64,000 nt of DNA, from contig CAZKVJ010000002.1 in assembly GCA_964556225.1 (NCBI GenBank), forward strand, positions 62,001 to 126,000, read 5' to 3'. The DNA is from CAZKVJ01 sp964556225 (GTDB lineage Bacteria; Actinomycetota; Acidimicrobiia; Acidimicrobiales; Ilumatobacteraceae). The notes beneath the pieces are model-generated. The model was not told where the DNA came from, searched no databases, and saw nothing but the letters and a program-made list of their open reading frames with translations. A program made the position numbers and the translations under genes. Positions 32,272 through 40,995 of the stretch are shown here, in pieces; the stretch's first letter is position 1; the number at the start of each line of letters is the position of its first letter.

Positions 32272-33467
32272 CGACCGGACCACCGAAGGGCGAACTCGGC
32301 GGCGGAGCGGACGTCGAACACGGTGCTCGTGGTGCGCGGCGCCGTGGCCGGCTGGGAGCCGACCCGGATGATGTTCAGGTGGTGGCGGAGCCGCTCGCGG
32401 GCGAGCAGCTCGCCGACCGCCGGCGAACGGGAGCCGGTCACGAAGTACACCCGCTCGACCTCACCGGTGTGGGCGAGCACGCTGGAGAGCGGCAGCGTGT
32501 CGCCGGCCCGGCTGCGCTCGACGATGGTGAACAGCTCGAGCAGCTGCTCTCGCCGGGACACGGGGCGGGCGAGACCGGGTGTCGCCCGGCTGCGGGTGCG
32601 GGGCGTGACCATCACCCCCTCGTCGAGGGCCAGCAGCGCCAGGCTGGCCGCGATCTCGACCGCCTCCTCGAACTCGTCGCGGCTGGCCGCCTCCGTGAGC
32701 GTCTCCAGCACGACGAGGCGGGTCTGGCGGCGGGACTCGGTCTGCTCGCGCACCACCAGCTGTCCCGTGCGCGCCGTGCTCGCCCAGTGGATCCGGCGCG
32801 CGTCGTCACCCGGGATGTACTCGCGAAGACCCCGGAAGTCCTCGGTGGGGTCCTGGGCGATGGTGTTCGCCTGGATCCGTCCCGTGGAGCGGCCCGAGCG
32901 CGGCAGCGACGATGCCAGCTGGTGCACCACCGGGTGGACCCACACCTGGCTGGTGAGCTCGTGGGGGATACTGCGCGTCAGCGAGCCGAGGGGATCGGAG
33001 CGCTCCTCCACGAGCGGTCCGACGACGTGAAGGCCCCGGCGTTCGGTGGCGATCCGGTACGACACGGAGGCCACCCCACCCGCTCGCAGCGGGGGGACGT
33101 CGACGCCGACCTCGTGCTCGCCGAGCCGGTCGTAGAGCCGCAGCCCCGGCGTGCGCCGCTCGCTCTCGATGGCCAGGTGCACGTGCACGTCCTGGCCTCG
33201 CTGGACGAGGCGCCGCCCGACATGGCGCTCGACCGTGAGCGGCGACGCGAAGCGCGGTACCAGTGCTGAGATCGCCACCAGCACGAGCCCGGCGACGGCC
33301 ACGACGACCAGCTCGCCGTAGCCGAGCAGCACGCCGGCCGCGGCGAGGAGGGCAGCACCGGCCAGCAGCGTCGTACCGGTCCGGGTGAGGACCGGCCGGC
33401 GGCGAGGCGGGCGCGCCTCGTGTGCGCCCTCCTGCGTGAGGGTGGGTGACCACAGCACCGCGCCCAC
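32268..33467 (-). CDS. DUF58 domain protein
   Basis: A 399-residue protein with two N-terminal helices (about residues 30-65), a beta-rich region, and the DUF58 signature DPTEDFRGLREYIPGDDARRIHWASTARTGQLVVRE, followed by a von Willebrand A-like end. DUF58 proteins partner MoxR AAA+ ATPases in envelope or metal-cofactor processes; the precise role is unknown. GTG 33467 starts 4 bases after the moxR stop and is preferred to longer readings that overlap moxR. It is coupled to the transglutaminase-like gene by ATGA. Confidence 0.85.
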   Translation of the reverse strand: MGAVLWSPTLTQEGAHEARPPRRRPVLTRTGTTLLAGAALLAAAGVLLGYGELVVVAVAGLVLVAISALVPRFASPLTVERHVGRRLVQRGQDVHVHLAIESERRTPGLRLYDRLGEHEVGVDVPPLRAGGVASVSYRIATERRGLHVVGPLVEERSDPLGSLTRSIPHELTSQVWVHPVVHQLASSLPRSGRSTGRIQANTIAQDPTEDFRGLREYIPGDDARRIHWASTARTGQLVVREQTESRRQTRLVVLETLTEAASRDEFEEAVEIAASLALLALDEGVMVTPRTRSRATPGLARPVSRREQLLELFTIVERSRAGDTLPLSSVLAHTGEVERVYFVTGSRSPAVGELLARERLRHHLNIIRVGSQPATAPRTTSTVFDVRSAAEFALRWSGR

Positions 33468-33471
33468 GGGG

Positions 33472-34503
33472 CTACGACTCCGGACCCGGCTCCGGCTCGT
33501 CACCGTTGGCGTCGCGGGCCCGCTCGTCACGGCGGATCCGGGGCACCGGCACGCGGGCCAGGATCTCGTCGAGCACCGCGGCGGGCGTGATGCCGTCGAG
33601 CTCGGCCTCGGGTGTCACCGCCATGCGATGCACCAGCACGGGGCGCACCAACGTGCGCACGTCGTCCGGCGTGACGAACGAGCGGCCGGCACCGATGGCG
33701 TAGGCGCGGGCCACGGCGAGCAGCGTGAGCGAGCCGCGGGTGCTGACGCCGAGGCGCAGGTCCGGGTGCTCACGGGTCTCCACGACCAGCCGGCCCACGT
33801 ACTCCACTAGCTCCGGCGCCACCGGCACGGTGCGCGCCCGGCCCATGAGCGCGGCGAACTCCTCCGGCTCGACGGCCGGCGACAGCTCGCCGACGGGGTC
33901 GGCACCCTCGCGCTCGCGCAGCACCTGGATCTCGGTGGCCAGGTCGGTGTAGCCGAGGCTGATCCGCATCGCGAACCGGTCGAGCTGCACCTCCGGCAGC
34001 ACGTAGGTGCCCTCGAAGTCGGTCGGGTTCTGGGTGGCGACCACCATGAACGGTGACGGCACGGGGCGGCTGACACCGTCGACGGTGACCTGGCGCTCCT
34101 CCATCACCTCGAGCAGCGCCGCCTGGGTCTTGGGCGACGCCCGGTTGATCTCGTCGGCCACGAGCACGTTGGTGAACACCGGCCCGGGGCGGAAGCGGAA
34201 CTCGCTCGACTGCGGGCTGTAGATGCTCACGCCGGTGATGTCGCTCGGGAGCAGGTCCGGCGTGAACTGCACACGCTTGGACACCCCGCCGATGCTGGCC
34301 GCCATGGCCCTGGCGAGCGAGGTCTTGCCGGTGCCGGGCCGGTCCTCGACGAGCAGGTGGCCCTCGGCACAGAAGCAGGCGACGGCGAGGTTGATGGCCT
34401 CGTCTTTGCCCTGGAGCACGGTGGCGATGTTGGCCCGGATCCGCCGGTAGAGCGCGCTGGCGGTGAACCGGCTGGTGGGTGAGGTGTTGGCAGGTGCGTT
34501 CAC
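33472..34503 (-). CDS. MoxR-family AAA+ ATPase
   Basis: A 343-residue AAA+ chaperone-like ATPase. Walker A DRPGTGKTS, Walker B VLVADEINRASP, sensor 1 VVATQNPTDFEGTY and the arginine-containing PEVQLDRFAMRISLGYT are intact. MoxR proteins remodel partners with VWA or DUF58 domains; the next two genes supply these. GTG 34503 overlaps the stop of the Ig-like repeat gene (GTGA), so the giant surface protein is made first. The C-terminus is acidic and disordered. Confidence 0.92.
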   Translation of the reverse strand: MNAPANTSPTSRFTASALYRRIRANIATVLQGKDEAINLAVACFCAEGHLLVEDRPGTGKTSLARAMAASIGGVSKRVQFTPDLLPSDITGVSIYSPQSSEFRFRPGPVFTNVLVADEINRASPKTQAALLEVMEERQVTVDGVSRPVPSPFMVVATQNPTDFEGTYVLPEVQLDRFAMRISLGYTDLATEIQVLREREGADPVGELSPAVEPEEFAALMGRARTVPVAPELVEYVGRLVVETREHPDLRLGVSTRGSLTLLAVARAYAIGAGRSFVTPDDVRTLVRPVLVHRMAVTPEAELDGITPAAVLDEILARVPVPRIRRDERARDANGDEPEPGPES

Positions 34504-37500
34504 GGGGTCACCACGATCGTGAGAGTGGAGCTGGACGTGCCGCCGCGGCCATCACTGATGGTGTACGTGATGGTCGCCGTCTCCGCGACGGCTGGTGTGG
34601 CCGGAGTGTAGGTCACCGTGGTGCCACCGAACGTGGCGATACCGGTGCCGATCGTGACGGTGACGGCCGTCACGGTGAGGGGATCGCCGTCGGGGTCGGT
34701 GTCGTTGGCCGTCACGTCGACGGTGACCGGTCCCCCGGTGCTGGCCCCGCCGTCGGGGTTGGCGGTCGGGCTCTGGTTGGGCGGTGGGTTCACCGTCACC
34801 GACACGGACCCGGTGGCCGTGCCACCCCGGCCGTCGGAGACGGTGTAGGTGAACGTCGCGATCCCCGTGAAGCCGGCAGCCGGCGTGAACGTCACCGAGG
34901 TCGGTGTGAACGTGGCCGTACCTGCCGCGCCCGGGGCCACGGCCGAGACCCCGGTGACGGCGAGCGGGTCGCCGTCCGGGTCGGTGTCGTTCGCCAGCAC
35001 CGGGATCGGCACGGCGACACCGGCGGTGGTGATGGCCGCGTCCGGATTCGCCACGGGGTTGCGGTTGGGCTGGGTGACGGTGATCGTCACGATCCCGGTG
35101 GCGGTGGCCATGCCGGCGTCTCGGATGGTGTAGGTGAACCCGGCGGTCCCGACGAAGCCCGGCGTCGGGGTGAACGTCACGGTGTTGTTGGCCTTCAACG
35201 ACGGGATGCCGCCCGTCGCGCCGGCCACCGAGATCACGTCGAGCTTGTCGCCGTCGGCATCGGTGTCGTTCGCCAGCACGGCGATGTTGATCTCGGTGTC
35301 GCGTGGGATGGTCACGTTGTCGGCGACCGCCACGGGCGCACGGTTGACGGTGACCGTGACGGTGGCGGTGGCCTTGTTCCCACACTTGTTGGTCAAGGTG
35401 TAGGTGAACGTGGCCACCAAGGTGGTGGCGGCCGGGGGCGTGTAGCGCACCTCGCCCTTGGCGGCGTCGACGATGGTCACCGTGCCGGTGCCGGCCGCCG
35501 GCTGGGTGACGGTGAGCGTGCCGGTGGGGGTGGTGTCGTTGGCCAGCACGGGGATCGTGACCGCGGTGCTCGCCGCCGTCGACGCCGTGTCGCCCACGAC
35601 CACGGGCAGCACCGCCGAGCACGGGGCGACGGTCACGGTCACGGTGGCGGCGGCGGTCAGCCCACCGGGATCCACGAGCGTGTAGGTGAACGTCGTGGTA
35701 CCGGTGAAGCCGGTGGCCGGGGTGAAGGTGACCTTGTCGCCGGCCGTGTTGATGGTGACCGTGCCGCCGGTGGCCGCCGTGACGCTCAGCACGCGGATCG
35801 TGCCGCCGTCCGGATCGGTGTCGTTGCTCGTCACCGGGATGGCGACGGCCGCCTCGTACTCGGTGGTGGCGGTGTCATCGCGAGCGACCGGTGGCTTGTT
35901 CGGTGGTGGCTCGACGTTCACCGTCACGTTCGCGACCGCAGGAACGTTGTCGGCGTCGGTCACCCGGTAGACCACGGTGCCGGTGCCGACGCTGGTGCCG
36001 GTGACTCGGATCCCTCCGCCGCCCAGGCTGGCGGTGATCGGCCCGTACGCGCCGATGATCTCCAGCCGCAGCGTGGCGCCGGGGTCGTCCGGGTCGACGT
36101 CGTTCACCCGCGGATCGAACGTCGAGGTGGTCCCGAGCGTCACCACCAACAGGTCGTCGTTGGCGATCGGCGGCACCAGCGGGCGCGGGCCGACCTCGAC
36201 CAGGACCCGACCCGTGGCCGTGGCGCCGCGGCTGTCCTCGATCGTGTAGGTGAACGAGAACAGGCCCCCGGCGTCGAGCGCCGGCGGGGTGAAGCGCACG
36301 AGGTCGCCGGCCTGGTCCGTGGACCCCCCGGGGCTCGGGCGGCCCACCGACACCAGGCGGATCGGGTTGCCGTCGGTGTCGAAGTCGTTGTCGAGCACGT
36401 TGATCGACACCGTCTCACGGAACCCGCCGTAGGCCCGGTCGTCCTGGGCAATCGGCGGGTCGTTGCTCACGGGGCGGGGCCGGACCGTGACCACGATCTC
36501 CGCCGACGAGGTGAGCCCCTCCGTGTCGCGGATGGTGTAGGCGAGCACATAGGTGCCGCCCTGCTCGGAGATCGGCTCGAACGTGACCTCGTCCCCGTCG
36601 ACCGTCACGATCCCGCCCCGAGCCGTCGGCGGGCCGTCGAGCCCGAACGCCAGGCCCTCCGGGTGGGTGTCGTTGTCGAGCGGGCGGATCCGGGCGGTCT
36701 GGCCGGCCATGATCTCGGCGGTGTCGTTTCGGGCGATCGGCCCGGAGTTCTTCGGCGCCGGCACCACCTCGACCCGCACGTCCGCGCGGTCGCGCCCGCC
36801 GGCCGGGTCGCTCACCTCGTAGGAGAACTCGACGGTCCCGGCAAAGCCGCCGTCGGGCTGCACCCGGACCTGGGTGGGCGAGATCCGCACCACCGTGGCA
36901 CCCGAGCCCGGACGGCTGACGTCGACCAGGGTGAGCAGGTCGTTGTCCGGGTCGGTGTCGTTGGCCAGCAGGTCGAAGTCGGCGGCGCCGGCGCCGATGG
37001 TGAAGACGTCGTCGACGGCCTGCGGTGGCCGGTTCTCCACCGGCGGCGACACCACCAGCAGCAGCGAAGCGCTGGCCCGGGCCCCGCGGCTGTCCTCGAC
37101 CGTGTAGCCGAAGAGAAGGGGACCGGCCACGGAGGGCTCGGGCACGATGTTCAGCGCGCGGCCGGCGACGATCGTGGCCGGGGCGCCGCCGACGGACTGC
37201 ACGGAGACGATGCGCAGCTCCTCGGCGTCGGGGTCGAAGTCGTTCGTCAGCACCGGCACCCGTGCCGCCACCCCGGCCACCGTGCTGGCCCGGTCATCGA
37301 CGGCGACCGGTGGCCGGTTCGGGGCCGTGGCGGGCGCCACGTCGACGGTGACCCGCGCCGTGGCCTCGCCGCCGAAGCCGTCACCCACCGTGTACTCCAG
37401 CTCGTCGACCCCGCTGAAGCCCGGCGCCGGCTCGTAGCGGACCCGGCCACCGGTGTCGATGGCGACCGTGCCGGAGCCCGCGGCCGACACGTCGACCAGC

Positions 37501-39137
37501 ACGAGCGGGTCGCTCTCGGGGTCGGTGTCGTTGGCCAGGACGGGGATGGACACGGCCCGACCCTCGGAGGTGGTCGCTTCATCGTCGACGGCGTCGGGGT
37601 CGGTGTTCTCGTCGTCGCCGGCGACCTCGACCGTCACCGTGGAAGATGCCCGCAGGCTGGACGGGTCGACGATGGTGTACGGCACCGTGTACGGGCCGGC
37701 AGCGTCCGGGGGCAGGCCGATCACGACCGACGCCGCGTCGGCGACGACGACGTCGAGCCCGGTGGTGGGTCCGGCCGACAGCACGGCGAGCAGGTCGCCA
37801 TCCGGATCGCCGTCGTTGGCGAGCACGTTGGCCACGGTGTCGCGACCGGCACGGGTGACCAACGTGTCCGGGTTCGCCACCGGGGCCTCGTTGCCGGAGC
37901 TCTGATCGACGAGCTCCTCAGAGCCCTCGCCGAACAGCGGCTGCGACGGGGCATCGGGCGGCGTGACGTCGTCGTCCTCCGCGCCGTCGATGGCGACCGC
38001 CCGGCTGCTCAGCTTGTCGAGCATGGTGAGGGTCCGGCCGTCGGTGGTGAAGGCGTACCGGGAACCCGGGTCGTCCACCAGCAGCTGACCAGTGGTCGTC
38101 CACGACGACAGCGCCCGCGGTGACGGGGCGTTGCGCTCGGCCACCGTCGCCGACCCTCCTTCGGACCAGGTGCCGACGACCACGTCGCGGTCGTCGGCGG
38201 TGGCCACCACCAGCGCGGCCGGGGTGGCGAACAGCTGCGCCACCGGTGAAACGTCGTCGGTGAGCTCGATCCTGCCCACGTCACCCTCGGGCCCGACGCA
38301 GCGAGCCGTGCGTCCCACCACCAGCCCGACGCACCCGTCCTCGGCCGAGGGCTCCTGCAACAGCGCGCCGGCGGCCTCGCCGGCGGAGAGCTCGAGATCC
38401 AGCGTGGTGGAGCGCTCGGGCCAGCGCAGACGCCCCGTGGTCCGATCGAGCACCACCGGATCGGTGCCCACGACGGTGACGGCGAGGTCGCTGCCGGGCT
38501 CGGCCACGCGGGACCACGACGACGCCGCCAGGCTGACGCTCGCCACCGCCCCGCGCGCCGAGTCGACGAGCCAGACCCTCCCGGACCGGTCCGGGGCCCA
38601 ATCGGTGAACGCACCCACCTCGAGCGGCTCGTTCGTCCCGTCGAGGCGCGTCACCGTGCCGGCCGCCGGGTCGAGCAGGAAGGCCACGGTGCCGGCGCCC
38701 ACCACCACCGCCGGGTCACCGTCGGCGAGCACCGGGGCCGGGCTCTCCTCGCCCTTGGACCCGTCACGGCCGTCGACCCGTACGAGCGAGCCCTCGCGGC
38801 GGTCGTGGACGAGCACCTCGGCACCCAGGTCGACCACGTCGAACGCACTCGAGGTGTCGGAGATCGAGACGGTGGCGCTGGCACCGGTGGCGCCGACCGC
38901 TGCGAGCGCGATCCGGCCCTCGGCCTCGGCGCTCAGCCAGGTGGTGGCCGGCCCGGCGTCGACGGACAGCCCGCCCGAACCGTCCTGGAGCACGATGGCC
39001 GCCGACGCCACCGTGACGACCACCCCCGTGAGCGCGGCGGTGACGACCCCGCGGCCGCTGGCAGCACCACGGCGGGCTCGACGCGAAGGACGGAGGCGAC
39101 GACCCAACCGCCTGCCCACGCCCGAACCCAGCGGCAC
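34500..39137 (-). CDS. Giant surface protein with twelve cadherin/Ig-like repeats
   Basis: A 1545-residue protein: a basic cytosolic N-terminus, one helix (about residues 31-49), an N-terminal region of about 380 residues with propeller-like strand repeats (VLVHDRREGSLVRVDG, VLADGDPAVVV), an acidic linker, and then twelve tandem Big_9/cadherin-like domains of about 90 residues, each opening like NRPPVAVDD and containing VLANDTDPDGD and TYTxxDxxG. DxDxD-type loops suggest calcium. There is no C-terminal anchor, so it is held by the N-terminal helix. GTG 39137 has GGAGG 7-8 bases upstream; longer readings are possible. First gene of the MoxR-DUF58 operon. Confidence 0.85.
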   Translation of the reverse strand: MPLGSGVGRRLGRRLRPSRRARRGAASGRGVVTAALTGVVVTVASAAIVLQDGSGGLSVDAGPATTWLSAEAEGRIALAAVGATGASATVSISDTSSAFDVVDLGAEVLVHDRREGSLVRVDGRDGSKGEESPAPVLADGDPAVVVGAGTVAFLLDPAAGTVTRLDGTNEPLEVGAFTDWAPDRSGRVWLVDSARGAVASVSLAASSWSRVAEPGSDLAVTVVGTDPVVLDRTTGRLRWPERSTTLDLELSAGEAAGALLQEPSAEDGCVGLVVGRTARCVGPEGDVGRIELTDDVSPVAQLFATPAALVVATADDRDVVVGTWSEGGSATVAERNAPSPRALSSWTTTGQLLVDDPGSRYAFTTDGRTLTMLDKLSSRAVAIDGAEDDDVTPPDAPSQPLFGEGSEELVDQSSGNEAPVANPDTLVTRAGRDTVANVLANDGDPDGDLLAVLSAGPTTGLDVVVADAASVVIGLPPDAAGPYTVPYTIVDPSSLRASSTVTVEVAGDDENTDPDAVDDEATTSEGRAVSIPVLANDTDPESDPLVLVDVSAAGSGTVAIDTGGRVRYEPAPGFSGVDELEYTVGDGFGGEATARVTVDVAPATAPNRPPVAVDDRASTVAGVAARVPVLTNDFDPDAEELRIVSVQSVGGAPATIVAGRALNIVPEPSVAGPLLFGYTVEDSRGARASASLLLVVSPPVENRPPQAVDDVFTIGAGAADFDLLANDTDPDNDLLTLVDVSRPGSGATVVRISPTQVRVQPDGGFAGTVEFSYEVSDPAGGRDRADVRVEVVPAPKNSGPIARNDTAEIMAGQTARIRPLDNDTHPEGLAFGLDGPPTARGGIVTVDGDEVTFEPISEQGGTYVLAYTIRDTEGLTSSAEIVVTVRPRPVSNDPPIAQDDRAYGGFRETVSINVLDNDFDTDGNPIRLVSVGRPSPGGSTDQAGDLVRFTPPALDAGGLFSFTYTIEDSRGATATGRVLVEVGPRPLVPPIANDDLLVVTLGTTSTFDPRVNDVDPDDPGATLRLEIIGAYGPITASLGGGGIRVTGTSVGTGTVVYRVTDADNVPAVANVTVNVEPPPNKPPVARDDTATTEYEAAVAIPVTSNDTDPDGGTIRVLSVTAATGGTVTINTAGDKVTFTPATGFTGTTTFTYTLVDPGGLTAAATVTVTVAPCSAVLPVVVGDTASTAASTAVTIPVLANDTTPTGTLTVTQPAAGTGTVTIVDAAKGEVRYTPPAATTLVATFTYTLTNKCGNKATATVTVTVNRAPVAVADNVTIPRDTEINIAVLANDTDADGDKLDVISVAGATGGIPSLKANNTVTFTPTPGFVGTAGFTYTIRDAGMATATGIVTITVTQPNRNPVANPDAAITTAGVAVPIPVLANDTDPDGDPLAVTGVSAVAPGAAGTATFTPTSVTFTPAAGFTGIATFTYTVSDGRGGTATGSVSVTVNPPPNQSPTANPDGGASTGGPVTVDVTANDTDPDGDPLTVTAVTVTIGTGIATFGGTTVTYTPATPAVAETATITYTISDGRGGTSSSTLTIVVTP

Positions 39138-39172
39138 CCGCGACACCTCCAGGACTCCACCCGCAGCGCCCC

Positions 39173-39178
39173 ATGGTA
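39173..39178 (-). promoter_or_regulatory. Candidate -10 box of the Ig-like/MoxR operon
   Basis: TACCAT on the minus strand, 35 bases upstream of the chosen GTG, leaving room for the GGAGG site in a short leader. The hexamer 17 bases upstream (TTTCGG) is a poor -35. Confidence 0.4.
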
Positions 39179-39249
39179 CTGGGGGACCGAGGGGGCCGAA
39201 AGTGGGCCGTCCGGCCCGCCCTCCGGGAGTGGTCGGGTGGTGACCCGAG

Positions 39250-39278
39250 GTGACCCCGAGTCGGTGAGGCAGTAGCAT
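39250..39278 (+). promoter_or_regulatory. Candidate promoter of the Wzz-like gene
   Basis: GTGACC (39250-39255) and TAGCAT (39273-39278) are spaced by 17 bases; transcription would start about 30 bases before GTG 39314, with GAAGG as ribosome site. It diverges from the Ig-like operon. Confidence 0.5.
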
Positions 39279-39313
39279 GCGCCCGGCCCTCGAACCCTGA
39301 AGGCGGACCGTTC

Positions 39314-40906
39314 GTGGAACTCTCCCTCGTCATCGCAGCCATCGCCCGGCGTCCCTGGCTCCCGGTGCTCTTCGCCCTGCTGGGCGGTATCGGGATGTTC
39401 TACGTCACGGAGGACCGGGGGGCGACCGAGTACGAGGCGGCGGCGGTCATCCTCGTCCAGCCGCCGAGTTCCGAGGGCGCGCCGGTGTACGTGAGCGACC
39501 CGGACCGCTACGTGATCAGCCAGATCCCGGCCCTGCGCTCGCTCGGCACGGTGGTCGAGACCCAGTTGGGGCTGCCCGCCGACTCGCTCTACCAGCGGAC
39601 CGAGATCTCCCACGAGCCCAACACCGACCTGGTCGTCGTCACCGTGAGCGGCCTCGACCCGAACGAGCCGGCCGAGATCGCCAACACGTGGGCCGACCTG
39701 TACATCAAGGACCTCTCGGAGCGGGCGAGCCGTTCTCGCCAGGCCGATCGCGAGGCGCTCAACCAGCGGATCGAGGAGCTGTCGGCTGAGCTCGTCGAGC
39801 TCGAGGGCAGGATCCAAGCCTCGACCCAGCTGCTCGACCCGGAGAGCGGCAGCGGGGTCACCGTCGTGGAGGATTACGCGGCACTCGCCCGTCGCGAGGT
39901 CGCGCTCCAGGAGCTGGCCGGAGCCCTCAGCAACCGCGACCAGCTCGAGCTGGCCGGGAGCCTGAAGGTCAACAGCGAGGTGGTCAGCTACGCCAGCACC
40001 CCGGAGACGGCGCTGGGGACCGGCAACATTGTCTACGTCCTGGCGGGCGCATTCTTCGGGCTCCTCCTCGGGTTCGCCATCGCCATCCTCTGGGCCCAGC
40101 TGTCGTCGTACACATTCGCCCCCCAGCAGGTCGCCCAGGCGCTCGGCCACCCGGTGGTCGGGACGTTCCGGCGCTCCCGGCACCTGGCCACCCAGCGCAC
40201 GAAGGCGCTCAGCGCGCTGCCCACCTCCACCGTCGGGGTGATCGACCAGCTCTGCGTGCGGGCCGAGGCCAACGCCGGATCGAACGGCACCCTCACCGTC
40301 GCCGTGGTCGGAACCGAGCGCAATGCCGGGTGTTCCACCCTCGCCGCCGCCCTCGCCGGACGGTTCGCCGCGTCGGGCACGCGCGTGCTGCTCATCGACG
40401 CCGACCAGCACGAGCCGGAGCTCACCCGCGAGCTCGGTGGCACTCGCTCGGGCGGCATCCCGGCCCTCCTCGCCACCGCCGACGCCGGCCCGAGCGCCGG
40501 CACCCGGCGCACCCGGCGAGCCGAGTCGATCTACACACCGACCCCCGAGCCGGACGTGATGCTGCTCGGCCACGGCTCGAACCTCGACGCCGCGACGCTG
40601 CACCGCACCGAGGTCCGCCCGCTGCTCGAGATCACCTCGGCCGACAGCCCGCTCGTCACCGTGGATGCCGGATCGGTGCTCGACTCCGCCGTCGCCGTGC
40701 AGTTCTGCCACCAGGTCGACACCGTCGTGCTCGCCGTGCCGATGCGCCACCAGCGCAAGGACGGCCTCGAGGTCGTGAGCCGTCAGCTCCGCGGCAGCCG
40801 GGCGGCGATCCTGCCCGTGGTGACCGAGCCGCACCGCCGCTACCGGCGGGGCCGCGAGGCCGCCGTCGTGGCCAGCGTCACCGCCGAGGACGTCAGCGTC
40901 TCCTGA
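39314..40906 (+). CDS. Wzz-like chain-length protein fused to degenerate BY-kinase domain
   Basis: A 530-residue protein. Helices near residues 13-31 and 237-258 bracket a Wzz-type extracytoplasmic domain with a coiled coil (ALNQRIEELSAELVELEGRIQ). The C-terminal half is a CpsD/Wzc-like P-loop domain: VAVVGTERNAGCSTLAAALA replaces the Walker A Lys with Cys, Walker A' is VLLIDADQ, Walker B is VTVDAGSV. No tyrosine cluster is at the end. It would control EPS chain length or polymerase without phosphotransfer. GTG 39314 has GAAGG upstream. Confidence 0.83.
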   Translation: MELSLVIAAIARRPWLPVLFALLGGIGMFYVTEDRGATEYEAAAVILVQPPSSEGAPVYVSDPDRYVISQIPALRSLGTVVETQLGLPADSLYQRTEISHEPNTDLVVVTVSGLDPNEPAEIANTWADLYIKDLSERASRSRQADREALNQRIEELSAELVELEGRIQASTQLLDPESGSGVTVVEDYAALARREVALQELAGALSNRDQLELAGSLKVNSEVVSYASTPETALGTGNIVYVLAGAFFGLLLGFAIAILWAQLSSYTFAPQQVAQALGHPVVGTFRRSRHLATQRTKALSALPTSTVGVIDQLCVRAEANAGSNGTLTVAVVGTERNAGCSTLAAALAGRFAASGTRVLLIDADQHEPELTRELGGTRSGGIPALLATADAGPSAGTRRTRRAESIYTPTPEPDVMLLGHGSNLDAATLHRTEVRPLLEITSADSPLVTVDAGSVLDSAVAVQFCHQVDTVVLAVPMRHQRKDGLEVVSRQLRGSRAAILPVVTEPHRRYRRGREAAVVASVTAEDVSVS

Positions 40907-40918
40907 CGCCCCCTCCCC

Positions 40919-40967
40919 GTTCTGGTCCCAGGAAGTAGCGCTGAGCGCTACCAGCCAGGACCAGAAC
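40919..40967. terminator. Bidirectional two-tier hairpin between convergent genes
   Basis: GTTCTGGTCC pairs with GGACCAGAAC (10 pairs), a symmetric 6x6 internal loop follows, and GTAGCGC-TGA-GCGCTAC forms the inner 7-pair stem. It lies between the stops of the Wzz-like gene (40906) and the flippase gene (40996). Confidence 0.65.
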
Positions 40968-40995
40968 CGAGAGCTGACGCCGCGGGCGGTGGTGG

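Noticed and set aside
30232..33030. A 932-codon plus-strand open frame
   Set aside because: Shadow of the transglutaminase-like and DUF58 genes; composition is typical of antisense frames in high-GC DNA.
34500..38100. Direct DNA repeats as a possible CRISPR or satellite array
   Set aside because: The periodicity of about 270 bases is protein-level, from tandem Ig-like domains; DNA units diverge and there are no spacers.
34479..38123. A 1214-codon plus-strand open frame
   Set aside because: It is antisense to the Ig-like repeat protein; its low-complexity composition follows from the repeats and GC-biased codon use. No family features.
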